DNA of 64,000 nt from DASUPK01 sp963833375 (GCA_963833375.1 CAWHXR010000007.1:62001-126000), one strand, 5' to 3'; positions 17,626-26,240 are shown, numbered from the stretch's first letter. The notes: generated from the sequence alone by a model not told the origin. Translations and numbers: made by a program.

Positions 17626-20099
17626 TAGCCGCCGCCCGTCGGTCGGGTGCGGGGGACCGGGCCGGGGGAGGCGGACATCGGAGCGGTCACCGGGCCGGTC
17701 GGGGCCTCGTCCGGAGGCGGCGGCCGCTCCTCGAGCTGCTCGATCGCCGGGATCCGCCAGACGATGCTCGCCAGCACGAGTCCGGCCGCGGCGGACAGCA
17801 ACGCGATGAAGAGCTGGCCACCGCCCATCCGGGTCAGGTCGAAGAAGTCGCGCACCGGTTGCACGGCGAGGATCAGCGCGTAGAGGGAGCCAAGGGCCGC
17901 GACCAGAGCCAGCATGTAGCTCTGGATCGCGATGTGCTCGCGCCCGGGCCCGCGCTCCAGCAGCAGGATGAAGCAGAGCCCGAGCACGACCAGGGTGGTC
18001 GTTGCCGCGGTTCGCCCGGCCTCGAGCGAGCCGCCGAAGACCGTGTCGACCAGGAAGAAGCTCGCCAGCGAGGCGGCCGCGATCGCCAATCCGGCGGGCA
18101 CGGCGAACGCCGCCAGGGCTCGCAGCAGGCGCCCTCTGTACAGGGGGCCGTCGCTGGGCGCGAGGGCCAGCACGAACGAGGGAATCCCGATTGTGATCAG
18201 CGCGGCCACGGTCAGCTGCCGGGGCAGGAACGGGAAGGCCCAGCCCGGCACGGCCACCACCACGATCAGTGCCGCGGCGTAGATCGTCTTCGTCACGTAG
18301 AGCCGGCCGAGGCGGTGGATGTTCCGGGCGATTCGGCGGCCCTCGGCGACCGCGCGCGGCAGGCGGGAGAACTGGTCCTTGAGCAGGACGATGTCCGCGA
18401 TCCCCTTGGTGATCTGGCTCCCCGAGCCCATCGCGACCGCCATCCTCGCGCGCTTCAGCGCGGGCACGTCGTTCACCCCGTCGCCGATCATCGCCACGAA
18501 GCGGCCTCTATCAGCGAGCGCCGAGACCAGGGCCTTCTTCTGCTCGGGCCGGATGCGGCAGAAGATCGTGTTCTCCTCCGCGATGCGCGCCAGCGCCGCT
18601 CTGTCCTCGGGGAGGTCGTCGCCCGTCACAACCCCGGCCCCCGCGGGGATGCCGACGGCCGAGGCGACGGCCGTGACGGTCTGCGGGGCGTCGCCTGAGA
18701 TCAGCTTCAGGTCCATCTCCTGCTCGCGCATGTAGCGGATCGTCTCGCGGGCGTCGGGGCGGAGCGTCTCCTCGAGCACGATCAGCGCCAGCGGGGTGAC
18801 CGCCGGCGGCGGGTCCGAGTACGGGTTGTCGGGCAGGCCGCCCGAGGCGCGGCCGAAGGCCACCACCCGCCGTCCCGCCCGGGTGTTCTCCTCGAGGCTC
18901 CGCTGCAGCGGGACGGGCAGGACCAGCGAGCCGCGGGCCATGAGCACGTCCGGCGCGCCCAGCACGTAGGTCTCGCCGCGCCCGAAGCTGAGCCCGCTCC
19001 ACTTCCACTCCGACGAGAACGGCACCTCGGCCCTGACCCGCTCCCCGGTCGCCGGATAGTTCTCGGCGATCGCCTCCAGCGTGCGGTTGCGCTCCCCGGA
19101 GCTGGCGGCGAACCGCGCCAGCGCCCGCTGGGCCATGCTCGCCTCGGAGGGGTCGCTGACGTCGACCGAGACCAGCTCGAGCTCGCCGCTGGTCAGCGTC
19201 CCGGTCTTGTCGACGCAGATCGTGTCGACCGCGGCGAGGGACTCGGTGGCGCTCATCTGCTGGATCAGCGTGTCGAGCCGGGCGAGCCGCACCGCCGCCA
19301 CGGCGAGGGTGACGCTCATCAGCAGGACCAGGCCCTCGGGGATCAGGGTGACCAGCCCGGCCGTGGCCGTCTGGGCGGCCTCGTGGAGCGGGGTGCTGCG
19401 GGCCTGCAGGGCGAAGATCAGCACGACGGCCAGCGGGATCATCAGCCAGGTGCTCGCCTTCAGCACCACGTTCACCTCGTCCTGGAGCGGCGAGGGCGGG
19501 TGGCGGAAGGTGCGCGCCTCGCCCGCGACCCGCTCCGCATAGCTCTCCTCGCGCACGGCGTCGACCTCGTAGTAGCCCGAGCCGGTGAGGCAGAAGGCAC
19601 CCGAGAGCGCCCGCTGGCCGACGCGCTTCCGCACGCCGTCGACCTCGCCGGTGAGCATCGATTCGTCGAGGGTGAGCCCGCGGCTCTCGGTCACCTCGCC
19701 GTCGGCGACCAGCTGGTCGCCGGGCTCGACGCGAACCCAGTCGCCTGGGACGACCTCGTCGGCGCGGAGCTCGACCAGCTCGCCGTCCCGGACCACTCTG
19801 GCCCTGGGCGCGACCAAGAGGGCGAGGCTCTCGAGCGTCTCCTTCGCCTTCATCTCCTGCCGGATCCCGATGTAGCTGTTGATCACCGCGATGAAGCCGA
19901 AGAGCGCGTCAGCGAAGAGGCCGAGCGAGAGCATGACGACGAAGAAGACGCCGATGATCAGGTTGAAGAGCGTGAAGACGTTGCCCGCAACGATGCTCGC
20001 CACCGAGCGGCTGGTCCGGTCCTCGAGCGGGCCGAGCTGGCGCAGGCGCTTGGCCGCCTCCTGCTCCGAGAGGCCGCCTGGATGACGCTGATCGGTCAC
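17625..20099 (-). CDS. HAD-IC P-type cation-transporting ATPase (CtpE-like)
   Basis: 824 residues from GTG 20099. Actuator domain motif LTGEVDG preceded by DESM; transmembrane PEGLVLLMSVTLAVAA; phosphorylation site CVDKTGTLTSGE; nucleotide-binding region; hinge MIGDGVNDVPALKRARMAVAMGSGS. About ten membrane helices with a C-terminal Pro-rich tail (PPPPDEAP). The PEGL motif and size match mycobacterial CtpE, a Ca2+ uptake P-ATPase involved in cell-surface integrity; ion specificity here is inferred. The frame remains open upstream to 20270 but that part is antisense/overlapping the RES gene and is not used. Co-transcribed with pyruvate kinase. Confidence 0.9.
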   Translation of the reverse strand: MTDQRHPGGLSEQEAAKRLRQLGPLEDRTSRSVASIVAGNVFTLFNLIIGVFFVVMLSLGLFADALFGFIAVINSYIGIRQEMKAKETLESLALLVAPRARVVRDGELVELRADEVVPGDWVRVEPGDQLVADGEVTESRGLTLDESMLTGEVDGVRKRVGQRALSGAFCLTGSGYYEVDAVREESYAERVAGEARTFRHPPSPLQDEVNVVLKASTWLMIPLAVVLIFALQARSTPLHEAAQTATAGLVTLIPEGLVLLMSVTLAVAAVRLARLDTLIQQMSATESLAAVDTICVDKTGTLTSGELELVSVDVSDPSEASMAQRALARFAASSGERNRTLEAIAENYPATGERVRAEVPFSSEWKWSGLSFGRGETYVLGAPDVLMARGSLVLPVPLQRSLEENTRAGRRVVAFGRASGGLPDNPYSDPPPAVTPLALIVLEETLRPDARETIRYMREQEMDLKLISGDAPQTVTAVASAVGIPAGAGVVTGDDLPEDRAALARIAEENTIFCRIRPEQKKALVSALADRGRFVAMIGDGVNDVPALKRARMAVAMGSGSQITKGIADIVLLKDQFSRLPRAVAEGRRIARNIHRLGRLYVTKTIYAAALIVVVAVPGWAFPFLPRQLTVAALITIGIPSFVLALAPSDGPLYRGRLLRALAAFAVPAGLAIAAASLASFFLVDTVFGGSLEAGRTAATTTLVVLGLCFILLLERGPGREHIAIQSYMLALVAALGSLYALILAVQPVRDFFDLTRMGGGQLFIALLSAAAGLVLASIVWRIPAIEQLEERPPPPDEAPTGPVTAPMSASPGPVPRTRPTGGG

Positions 20100-20130
20100 C
20101 GTCGCATTGTTAGCGAAGCGCGCCCCGGTG

Positions 20131-20697
20131 TTATGTGGGGTCCCAGAACCAGCGCTCGAAGGGGCGGACGGCTCCCCGCCGCAGGCGCCGGCGGCCGAAG
20201 TAGGCGAGCTCCTCCTCGAACATGAAACGGGTCGCTCCTCGGCTTCGCCTGCGGAGCGCCCTCGCATCAAGGGGCGCTGCGCTGCGCGCCGCGATGCCCG
20301 GCAGCCCCGCCTCCCATGCCCGGAGCCCGATCGGCTGGCAGCGGCGGTGGGGCACGATTCGGCGGCGACTGTCGTAGGGGTAGGTCCTGGGCAGTCCGGC
20401 GTCGCGGCAGCCGGCGTCCGTGACCACGTTCAGGTAGCGGTCCTCGGGCACCGTCGTCCGCACGAGGAGCGGGGCGGATTCCGGCCGCAGATCCTCCGGG
20501 CCGTAGGGCTGCCCCTCCAGCAGCCGGTAGACGTTGGCGCGCGCCACCGCGACGGTCCGGCAGAGGTAGACGACCGGAAACGACTCAGGCGGGTTCCAGC
20601 GGCCGCCGCGCTGCGCCGCAGGGCGCGCGTCGAGCGGGTCCTGCCAGTCGGGATCCGCCACCCGCAGGTAGGGCCCGCCCCGCCGGATCGTCCTCAC
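20131..20697 (-). CDS. RES domain NAD+ phosphorylase-type toxin with an internal repeat insertion
   Basis: 188 residues, GTG start. RES-domain blocks: GGRWNPPESFPVVYLCRTVAVARANVY near residue 31 (the conserved Arg), then YGPEDLRPESAPLLV, TDAGCRDAGLPRTYP, and the C-terminal GLPGIAARSAA ... EEELAYFGRR. RES toxins such as MbcT degrade NAD+. Here the C-terminal block is split by about 18 residues (PLDARALRRRSRGATRFMF) encoded by a family B palindromic repeat inserted in frame. The usual Glu of the second RES position is replaced (ARAN), seen also in some actinobacterial branches, so activity is uncertain. No ribosome site is evident, since the upstream 33 nt is another repeat. Downstream partner of the antitoxin. 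Confidence 0.82.
   Translation of the reverse strand: MRTIRRGGPYLRVADPDWQDPLDARPAAQRGGRWNPPESFPVVYLCRTVAVARANVYRLLEGQPYGPEDLRPESAPLLVRTTVPEDRYLNVVTDAGCRDAGLPRTYPYDSRRRIVPHRRCQPIGLRAWEAGLPGIAARSAAPLDARALRRRSRGATRFMFEEELAYFGRRRLRRGAVRPFERWFWDPT
20221..20270 (+). repeat. Palindromic repeat family B, inside the RES gene
   Basis: ATGAAACGGGTCGCTCC, then hairpin arms GGC-TTC-GCC nested within GCTCC/GGAGC, then GCGCCCTCGCAT. Nearly identical (reverse complement) to 30544-30592. The RES reading frame continues through it without a stop. Confidence 0.75.
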
Positions 20698-20730
20698 TTC
20701 ACCAAACGGGTCGCGCTGACGCGCGCCCTC
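20698..20730 (+). repeat. Palindromic repeat family B, between antitoxin and toxin genes
   Basis: The whole 33-nt spacer between the antitoxin stop (TGA, 20731-20733) and the RES start (GTG, 20697) is a short family B copy: ACCAAACGGGTCGCGCTGAC followed by GCGCGCCCTC. The GCGC-TGAC-GCGC hairpin lies directly ahead of the toxin start and replaces its ribosome site. Confidence 0.75.
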
Positions 20731-21066
20731 TCACCACGCGGCCCAGTCGAACGAGCGCCGGATCAGCGTCTGGAGCTGGTCCTGGCGGTCGCGCTCGATC
20801 ATCTCGAGCATCGAGAGGCCGCCGTACGCATCGGCCGGGCGCCGGGCGATGCCCGGGATGCGCTCCGGCTTCAGCCGGTGGTGGAGCAGGTCGCAGATCG
20901 CGGCGACGGTCGCCACCTTCGCCATCCGGTTCGACGGCACCCCTCGTTCGCGCCATTGCCCGACCGCCTGGCGGCTGACCCCGAAGAGCCGACCCAGCTC
21001 GGTCTCCGAGATCTCCAGGGTCTCGGTGATCGGGTCGAGCAGGGTGGGGGTGAGGACGGGACTCAT
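20731..21066 (-). CDS. Xre/MbcA-like antitoxin of the RES pair
   Basis: 111 residues. An N-terminal helix-turn-helix (LEISETELGRLFGVSRQAVGQWRERGVPSNRM, about residues 17-50) is followed by a helical domain and a C-terminal toxin-binding-like tail (DAYGGLSMLEMIERDRQDQLQTLIRRSFDW). This arrangement and the adjacent RES gene match RES/Xre type II toxin-antitoxin modules, in which the antitoxin blocks the NAD+ site and represses the operon. The order antitoxin-then-toxin is the usual one. Confidence 0.82.
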   Translation of the reverse strand: MSPVLTPTLLDPITETLEISETELGRLFGVSRQAVGQWRERGVPSNRMAKVATVAAICDLLHHRLKPERIPGIARRPADAYGGLSMLEMIERDRQDQLQTLIRRSFDWAAW

Positions 21067-21101
21067 CGTGAGCCCATCCTAGCGCAAGCAATCCGCAAGC
21101 T

Positions 21102-21287
21102 TTAGGCGTCCTCGGCTGCGCGCGAGCGCCAGTAGACCACGGAGGCCTCCTGCTCCAGGCGCAGGCGCCGCGCCTCCAGGGCCTCCTCGTAGAGCCCCGC
21201 GGTCTCCCGCTCTCGCTCCAGCTCCCTGTAGCGCTCGAGCAGGTGCTCCGCTTGCTGTGCGCGGTAGATCATCTGTTCAGCCGTCAT
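21102..21287 (-). CDS. Small coiled-coil protein of unknown function
   Basis: 61 residues from ATG 21287 with AAGGAAGGG upstream. Nearly all helix: MTAEQMIYRAQQAEHLLERY, followed by a Glu/Arg-rich stretch with heptad-like Leu/Tyr spacing. No recognised domain. It lies 36 nt upstream of the antitoxin gene on the same strand, so it may be co-transcribed with the toxin-antitoxin module. Confidence 0.55.
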   Translation of the reverse strand: MTAEQMIYRAQQAEHLLERYRELERERETAGLYEEALEARRLRLEQEASVVYWRSRAAEDA

Positions 21288-21359
21288 GTCCCTTCCTTCG
21301 GCGCGCGGGCGCCGAGACTTCACCCCAGAAAAGGTGAGGAATCACTAGGGTTGCCGCGC

Positions 21360-22436
21360 ATGGGTTTGAAGCTCGGACTCAACCTCGGCTACTGGGGAAT
21401 CGGCCCCCAGGGCGACGAGGCGACGGACATTGTGCTCGCCGCCGAGCGCGCCGGATTCGACACCGTCTGGTCGGCCGAGTCCTACGGCTCCGACGCCGTC
21501 AGCGTGCTGGCCTACCTGGCGGCGAAGACCGAGACGATTCAGCTCGGCGCCGCGATCCTCCAGGTCCCGGCTCGGCAGCCGGCCGCCGCCGCCATGGCCG
21601 GGGTCACGATCGACGCGCTCTCCGGCGGCCGCTTCATCTTCGGCTTCGGTCCCTCTGGGCCGCAGGTCTCCGAGGGCTGGTACGGCGTCCCCTACGAGAA
21701 GCCGTGGGGCCGCACCCGCGAGTACGTCGAGATCGTCAGGCAGATCGTTGCGCGCCAGGGTCGCCTGGAATACGAGGGCAAGCACTTCAAGCTGCCGCTG
21801 ACCGAGGGCGAGGGCGTCACCGGCCAGGGCAAGGCCCTGAAGCTCAACGTCCACCCGATTCGGAACGAGATCCCCGTCTACCTCGGGGCGATCGGCCGGA
21901 AGTCGGTCGAGCTCGCGGCCGAGATCGCCGATGGCTGGATCCCCATCTTCTTCTCGGTCGAGAAGTGGCAGGACGCCTGGGGCGAGCACATCGAGGCCGG
22001 CCTTTCCGCGGGGGGCCGGACCCGCGAGGACTTCCAGGTCTCCCCGTCGGTCCAGGTGGCGATCGACGGTGACCTCGACGCGGCCCGCGGCCTGGTCAAG
22101 GCTGGCCTGCTGCTCTACCTCGGCGGCATGGGCTCGAAGAAGACGAACTTCTACGCCGACCTGACCCGGCGCTTCGGCTTCGCCGAGGTCGCGGACGAGG
22201 TCCAGTCGCTCTACCTCGACGGCAAGCGGGAGGAGGCATACGCTGCGATCCCTGACGAGCTCGTCGACGCAACCGCGATGATCGGTACCGAGGACGAGAT
22301 CGCCGAGCGCGTCAAGCGCTTCTCCGACGCCGGCGTCGATCGGATGATCGTCTCGCCGATGCACGGCAACGCCGAGGAGAACACCCGAACGCTCGAGAAG
22401 CTCGCCGACATGGTCGGCGCCGGCTCTCCGGCCTGA
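21360..22436 (+). CDS. LLM class F420-dependent oxidoreductase
   Basis: 358 residues with the luciferase-like TIM barrel. N-terminal LGLNLGYWGIGPQGDEATD, then AERAGFDTVWSAESYGSDAVS (substrate face), the F420-type loop GAAILQVPARQPAAAAM, DALSGGRFIFGFGPSGPQVSEGWYG, and IPVYLGAIGRKSVELAAEIADGW. These match the F420-dependent class and not the FMN monooxygenases. Substrate unknown. ATG 21360 follows a short AGGG stretch. A 35-codon frame and a SnoaL-like gene follow on the same strand. Confidence 0.88.
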   Translation: MGLKLGLNLGYWGIGPQGDEATDIVLAAERAGFDTVWSAESYGSDAVSVLAYLAAKTETIQLGAAILQVPARQPAAAAMAGVTIDALSGGRFIFGFGPSGPQVSEGWYGVPYEKPWGRTREYVEIVRQIVARQGRLEYEGKHFKLPLTEGEGVTGQGKALKLNVHPIRNEIPVYLGAIGRKSVELAAEIADGWIPIFFSVEKWQDAWGEHIEAGLSAGGRTREDFQVSPSVQVAIDGDLDAARGLVKAGLLLYLGGMGSKKTNFYADLTRRFGFAEVADEVQSLYLDGKREEAYAAIPDELVDATAMIGTEDEIAERVKRFSDAGVDRMIVSPMHGNAEENTRTLEKLADMVGAGSPA

Positions 22437-22439
22437 GGC

Positions 22440-22547
22440 GTGGGGGACTCAGAGGAGAAGCTCGACGTCGAGGAGGCGATCTCCCGCCTCAACGACGCGC
22501 TCGGGCTCAGTTCCGATCGGCGCACGCGAGCCAGGCGTCGCAGCTGA
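22440..22547 (+). CDS. Small ORF, 35 residues
   Basis: A GTG-started frame beginning 3 nt after the LLM gene stop and ending 8 nt before the SnoaL-like gene: it fills the spacer. The product begins MGDSEEKLDVEEAISRLNDA and ends Arg-rich (RTRARRR). Tight packing and an amphipathic helix suggest a real small protein, but there is no homology evidence. Confidence 0.45.
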   Translation: MGDSEEKLDVEEAISRLNDALGLSSDRRTRARRRS

Positions 22548-22555
22548 CAGCGCCC

Positions 22556-22984
22556 GTGTCGCAGGCCGACGTCGACATGGTCATCGATCAGTTCGAGGCG
22601 GTCAACGAGCGCGACTTCGCGCGCGCGATGGATCACTACGCCGAGGACGTGGTACTGGTCGTGCCCCAGGTGGAGAACCTCCAGAACCCGGGGATCTACG
22701 AGGGCAAGCAGGCGGTGGGGGAGTGGTTCGGCGACTGGTTTCGCACATTCGACCGCGACTATCGCTTCGAGATCAAGGAGGCTCGCGAGGTCGGCGGTGT
22801 GGTCTTCCTGTTCGCCACGCACGGTGGGCGCGGCCGGCTGAGCGGAGCGCCGGTGAGCGGCGAAAACGCCTACCTCTACCGCCTCCGCGACAGCAGGATC
22901 AGCCGGGTCGGGTTCTTCGCGACGCGAGACGATGCCCTCGAGGCAGCCAGTCTTCCGGAGTGGTCGGAGAACGAAACCGACTAG
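22556..22984 (+). CDS. SnoaL-like/NTF2 fold protein
   Basis: 142 residues, GTG start. NTF2-like pattern: helix VIDQFEAVNERDFARAMDHYAEDV, strand VVLVVPQ, the EGKQAVGEWFGDWFRTFDRDYRF helix, then strands GVVFLFATHGGRGRLSGAPV and YLYRLRDSRISRVGFFATRDDAL. Similar length and plan to the protein at 15765 but without close sequence match. Function unknown; members include small isomerases and hydrolases. Probably co-transcribed with the LLM oxidoreductase upstream. Confidence 0.82.
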   Translation: MSQADVDMVIDQFEAVNERDFARAMDHYAEDVVLVVPQVENLQNPGIYEGKQAVGEWFGDWFRTFDRDYRFEIKEAREVGGVVFLFATHGGRGRLSGAPVSGENAYLYRLRDSRISRVGFFATRDDALEAASLPEWSENETD

Positions 22985-23027
22985 ATTGCCGCGTCTCAAT
23001 CCCCGCTGTGGGGAGTGAATCGTCCGG

Positions 23028-24149
23028 ATGAAGATCGGAGTCCCAAAGGAGACCGCAGAGGGAGAGCGCCGCGTGGCGCTCGTTCCAGACGTGGTCAAGG
23101 CGCTGGTTGCCAAGAACATCGAGGTCGCCGTCGAGCCCGGAGCTGGGGAGGGCGCCTCGCATCCCGACTCCGAGTACACCGACGCGGGCGCCAAGGTCGG
23201 CGACGACGTCTGGGGCGCGGACGTCGTCCTCAAGGTGACGCCGCCGACCGACGAGGAGGTCGGTCGCCTGAAGCAGGGCCAGGTCCTGATCGGCTTCCTC
23301 GAGCCGCTCACCAACGGCGCGCTCGCTCGCTCCCTGGCGGAGAGGGGAGTGACCAGCTTCGCGATGGAGGCGATCCCGCGGATCACGCGCGCCCAGTCGA
23401 TGGACGCGCTCTCCTCCCAGGCCAACCTCGGCGGCTACATGTCGGTGCTGATCGCGGCGCGCGAGTCCGGCAAGCTCTTCCCGATGATGACCACGGCGGC
23501 CGGGACGATCCCGCCCGCCAAGGTCCTGGTCCTCGGCGCCGGCGTCGCCGGCCTGCAGGCGATCGCGACGGCCAAGCGGCTCGGCGGGGTCGTCACCGGA
23601 TTCGACGTTCGCTCCGTCGTCAAGGAACAGGTCCAGTCGCTCGGCGGCCGCTTCCTCGAGGTCGAGGCGGTCAAGGACGCCGAGGGCGAGGGCGGCTACG
23701 CGCGGCCACTGACCGACGAGGAGAACGAGCGCCTGCGAGGCGAGCTCGCCGAGGCGGCCAAGAGGCAGGACGTGATCATCACGACCGCCCAGATCCCAGG
23801 CCGGCCGGCGCCGCTGCTGATCACCGCCGACGCCGTGAAGAACATGGCGCCGGGCTCCGTGATCATCGACCTCGCCGCCGAGACAGGCGGCAACGTCGAG
23901 GGGTCCGTGCCCGGCGAGACCGTCGAGCAGGACGGCGTCAAGATCATCGGCCCCGCCAACCTGCCGAGCCAGATGGCCGGCAACGCCTCGGCCCTCTACG
24001 CGAAGAACCTGCAGAACCTGATCGAGCTGATCGTCGACGACGAGGGGAACCTCAAGGTCGACACCGAGGACGAGATCATCGCCGGCGCCTGTCTGACCAG
24101 GGACGGCGAGATCGTCAATGAGCGCGCAAAGGAGGTTGCGTCGGCATGA
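23028..24149 (+). CDS. pntAA: NAD(P) transhydrogenase subunit alpha part 1 (domain I)
   Basis: 373 residues. This is the NAD(H)-binding domain I of the proton-translocating transhydrogenase, which moves hydride between NADH and NADP+ using the proton gradient. Starts MKIGVPKETAEGERRVALVP; the mobile loop and RITRAQSMDALSSQANLGGY follow; the Rossmann motif VLGAGVAGLQAIATAKRLG lies near residue 168, then VIITTAQIPGRPAPLLIT and SVIIDLAAETGGNVEGS. First gene of a three-gene operon (spacing: 4-nt overlap with the next). Upstream is a short CCCCGCTGTGGGG hairpin. Confidence 0.95.
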   Translation: MKIGVPKETAEGERRVALVPDVVKALVAKNIEVAVEPGAGEGASHPDSEYTDAGAKVGDDVWGADVVLKVTPPTDEEVGRLKQGQVLIGFLEPLTNGALARSLAERGVTSFAMEAIPRITRAQSMDALSSQANLGGYMSVLIAARESGKLFPMMTTAAGTIPPAKVLVLGAGVAGLQAIATAKRLGGVVTGFDVRSVVKEQVQSLGGRFLEVEAVKDAEGEGGYARPLTDEENERLRGELAEAAKRQDVIITTAQIPGRPAPLLITADAVKNMAPGSVIIDLAAETGGNVEGSVPGETVEQDGVKIIGPANLPSQMAGNASALYAKNLQNLIELIVDDEGNLKVDTEDEIIAGACLTRDGEIVNERAKEVASA

Positions 24150-24502
24150 GCCTGATTACCGAGATCACGATCTTCGTCTTGGCGGCGTTCGTCGGCTTCG
24201 AGGTGATCTCGAAGGTCCCGACGACGCTGCACACGCCGCTGATGTCGCAGACCAACGCGATCCACGGCATCGTCATGCTCGGCGGGCTGATCGTGATCGG
24301 CGCCGCCGACGACTCGCTCGAGAAGGTGATCGGCACGATCGCGATCGCCTTCGGCACGATCAACATCGTCGGCGGGTTCCTGGTCACCGACCGGATGCTC
24401 GGCATGTTCCGGGGCAGGGACCGCAAGCCGAAGCCAGAACCAGACGCCGGCTCCTCAGCTTCGCTTCCGGGGCCGGCTTCGGCAGAGGGAAAGGACGCCT
24501 GA
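24146..24502 (+). CDS. pntAB: NAD(P) transhydrogenase subunit alpha part 2 (small membrane subunit)
   Basis: 118 residues with three or so membrane segments (EITIFVLAAFVGFEVIS, GIVMLGGLIVIGA, IGTIAIAFGTINIVGGFLV) and the conserved HTPLMSQTNAIHGIV block. It forms part of the membrane proton channel. After the last helix comes a polar tail in which residues 101-111 (AGSSASLPGPA) are encoded by a family C palindromic repeat, also found in ggt. ATGA overlap with pntAA; 2 nt before pntB. Confidence 0.94.
   Translation: MSLITEITIFVLAAFVGFEVISKVPTTLHTPLMSQTNAIHGIVMLGGLIVIGAADDSLEKVIGTIAIAFGTINIVGGFLVTDRMLGMFRGRDRKPKPEPDAGSSASLPGPASAEGKDA
24446..24477 (-). repeat. Palindromic repeat family C in pntAB
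   Basis: A 32-nt element bounded by GCCGGC at both ends, with internal GCTTCGC. It matches the reverse complement of 58724-58755 (inside ggt) at 30 of 32 positions. In both genes it is read in frame, in a polar, non-conserved part of the protein. Confidence 0.75.
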
Positions 24503-24504
24503 GC

Positions 24505-25917
24505 GTGATTCCGGTCGCCGCGCTGTCGCCGAACAGCGACTTCGTCACCGCCTGCTACATCGTCGCCTTCTCCCTGTTCATCTTGGGGATTCGGCAGGGG
24601 ACCCATCCCCGCACCGCCCGGCGCGGCAACCTGATCGCCGCGGGCGGGATGGCGATCGCGATCGCGATCACCCTCTCGCTGGACGTGATCGGGAACGGCG
24701 TCCTGATCCTGGTCGGCATCCTGATCGGGACCGCCGTCGGCGCGATCGCCTCGATCCGGGTGCAGATGACGCAGATGCCGCAGATGGTGGCGCTCTACAA
24801 CGGCGTGGGCGGCGGGGCGGCGGCGCTGATCTCGTGGTCGGAGTTCCGCCACGCGAGCGCCGGCGGGGCCGGCATCCCGCTCGACGTCTTCGTCCCGATC
24901 CTCTTCTCCACCGTGATCGGCTCGGTTTCCTTCTGGGGATCGAACATCGCCTTCGGCAAGCTCCAGGCGATCCTTCCCAGCCGCCCGATCCAGTTCCGCG
25001 GCCAGCACATCTTCAATGGGCTGCTGCTGGCGGCGATCCTCGCCGGCTGCATCGTGCTCGGCATCGACCACGACTCCCCCTCGCAGGGCCTCTACATCGG
25101 GGTCCTGATCGCCGCCGCTGTGCTCGGCAACCTCTTCGTCCTGCCGATCGGCGGCGCCGACATGCCGGTGGTGATCTCGCTGCTCAACGCCTTCACGGGC
25201 CTTGCGGCCGCCGCGGCCGGATTCGCCCTCGACAACGTGGTCCTGATCGTCGCGGGCACTCTGGTCGGCTCCTCGGGAACGATCCTCACCCTCGAGATGA
25301 GCCGGGCGATGAACCGCTCGATCGGCAACCTGCTCTTCTCCGGCTTCGGGGCGGTCAGTGCCGCAGCGGGGGAGAGGGAGGAGCGCCCCGTCCACTCGAT
25401 CGGCGCCGAGGACGCCGCCATCAAGCTGGGCTACGCCGACTCGGTCGTCTTCGTCCCCGGCTACGGCATGGCGGTGGCCCAGGCCCAGCACGCGGTCAAG
25501 GAGCTGGCCGACGAGCTCCAGAAGCGCGGCGTCGAGGTCAACTACGCGATCCATCCGGTGGCCGGCCGGATGCCGGGCCACATGAACGTCCTGCTCGCCG
25601 AGGCCGACGTCCCCTACGAGCAGCTCAAGGAGATGGACGACATCAACCCGGAGATGCCGCGCACCGACGTCGCGGTCGTGATCGGCGCGAACGACGTCAC
25701 CAACCCGGCCGCCAAGGACGATCCCGACTCTCCCATCGCCGGCATGCCGATCATCGAGGTCGACCAGGCCAAGGAGGTCATCGTCATCAAGCGGAGCCTC
25801 AGCCCGGGCTTCGCCGGCATCGACAACGACCTCTTCTATGAGGACAAGACCTCGATGCTGTTCAGCGACGCCAAGGGCGCCGCGTCGGACATCGCGGCGC
25901 AGGTCGAGGAGCTCTAG
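24505..25917 (+). CDS. pntB: NAD(P) transhydrogenase subunit beta
   Basis: 470 residues, GTG 24505. The N-terminal two thirds is polytopic (about nine helices), including MTQMPQMVALYNGVGGGAAALIS and NAFTGLAAAAAGFALDN. The C-terminal domain III binds NADP(H): VVFVPGYGMAVAQAQHAVKELAD, then YAIHPVAGRMPGHMNVLLAEADVPY, DVAVVIGANDVTNPAAKDDPDSPIAGMPIIEV and RSLSPGFAGIDNDLF. Ends the pnt operon. The stop overlaps the convergent LapA-like gene by 4 nt. Confidence 0.95.
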   Translation: MIPVAALSPNSDFVTACYIVAFSLFILGIRQGTHPRTARRGNLIAAGGMAIAIAITLSLDVIGNGVLILVGILIGTAVGAIASIRVQMTQMPQMVALYNGVGGGAAALISWSEFRHASAGGAGIPLDVFVPILFSTVIGSVSFWGSNIAFGKLQAILPSRPIQFRGQHIFNGLLLAAILAGCIVLGIDHDSPSQGLYIGVLIAAAVLGNLFVLPIGGADMPVVISLLNAFTGLAAAAAGFALDNVVLIVAGTLVGSSGTILTLEMSRAMNRSIGNLLFSGFGAVSAAAGEREERPVHSIGAEDAAIKLGYADSVVFVPGYGMAVAQAQHAVKELADELQKRGVEVNYAIHPVAGRMPGHMNVLLAEADVPYEQLKEMDDINPEMPRTDVAVVIGANDVTNPAAKDDPDSPIAGMPIIEVDQAKEVIVIKRSLSPGFAGIDNDLFYEDKTSMLFSDAKGAASDIAAQVEEL

Positions 25918-26150
25918 GCCTGGTCTCGGCGGCGGAAGCGCGGTAGTGCCAGGCCGATGATGAATCCGAGAACGGCCGCCAGCAGCAGAGCGAAGATCAG
26001 CGGGATGTTGGTGGTCGAGAAGAAGAACTTCACGTCCACGTGCTGCGAGTTCTGCAGGATGAAGACAGCGGCCACGATGAGCGCGATGACCGTGACCCAG
26101 AAGCGCGTGCCCCTGCGATTCTCGTGCGTCGTCGGAAGCTCGTCGGACAC
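25914..26150 (-). CDS. LapA domain (DUF1049) small membrane protein
   Basis: 78 residues, GTG start, two membrane segments (FWVTVIALIVAAVFILQ and IFALLLAAVLGFIIGLALP) joined by NSQHVDVKFFFSTTNIPL, the recognisable LapA/DUF1049 pattern FxxxN..xV...F....P.....L. In Gram-negatives LapA (YciS) works in lipopolysaccharide assembly; Gram-positive relatives have unknown roles. Convergent with pntB. Confidence 0.8.
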   Translation of the reverse strand: MSDELPTTHENRRGTRFWVTVIALIVAAVFILQNSQHVDVKFFFSTTNIPLIFALLLAAVLGFIIGLALPRFRRRDQA

Positions 26151-26240
26151 GGCGCGACCCTAGCACGGGCCTCGGCCCAGATTCATGACGCTCTCGTCAC
26201 CCTGGCGAGCGATCGGGTGCAGGCCGGCGCCTAGCGTCGA

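Noticed and set aside
20100..20270. 57-residue N-terminal extension of the P-type ATPase
   Set aside because: It is antisense-like, repeat-derived sequence overlapping the RES gene; GTG 20099 begins the conserved protein.
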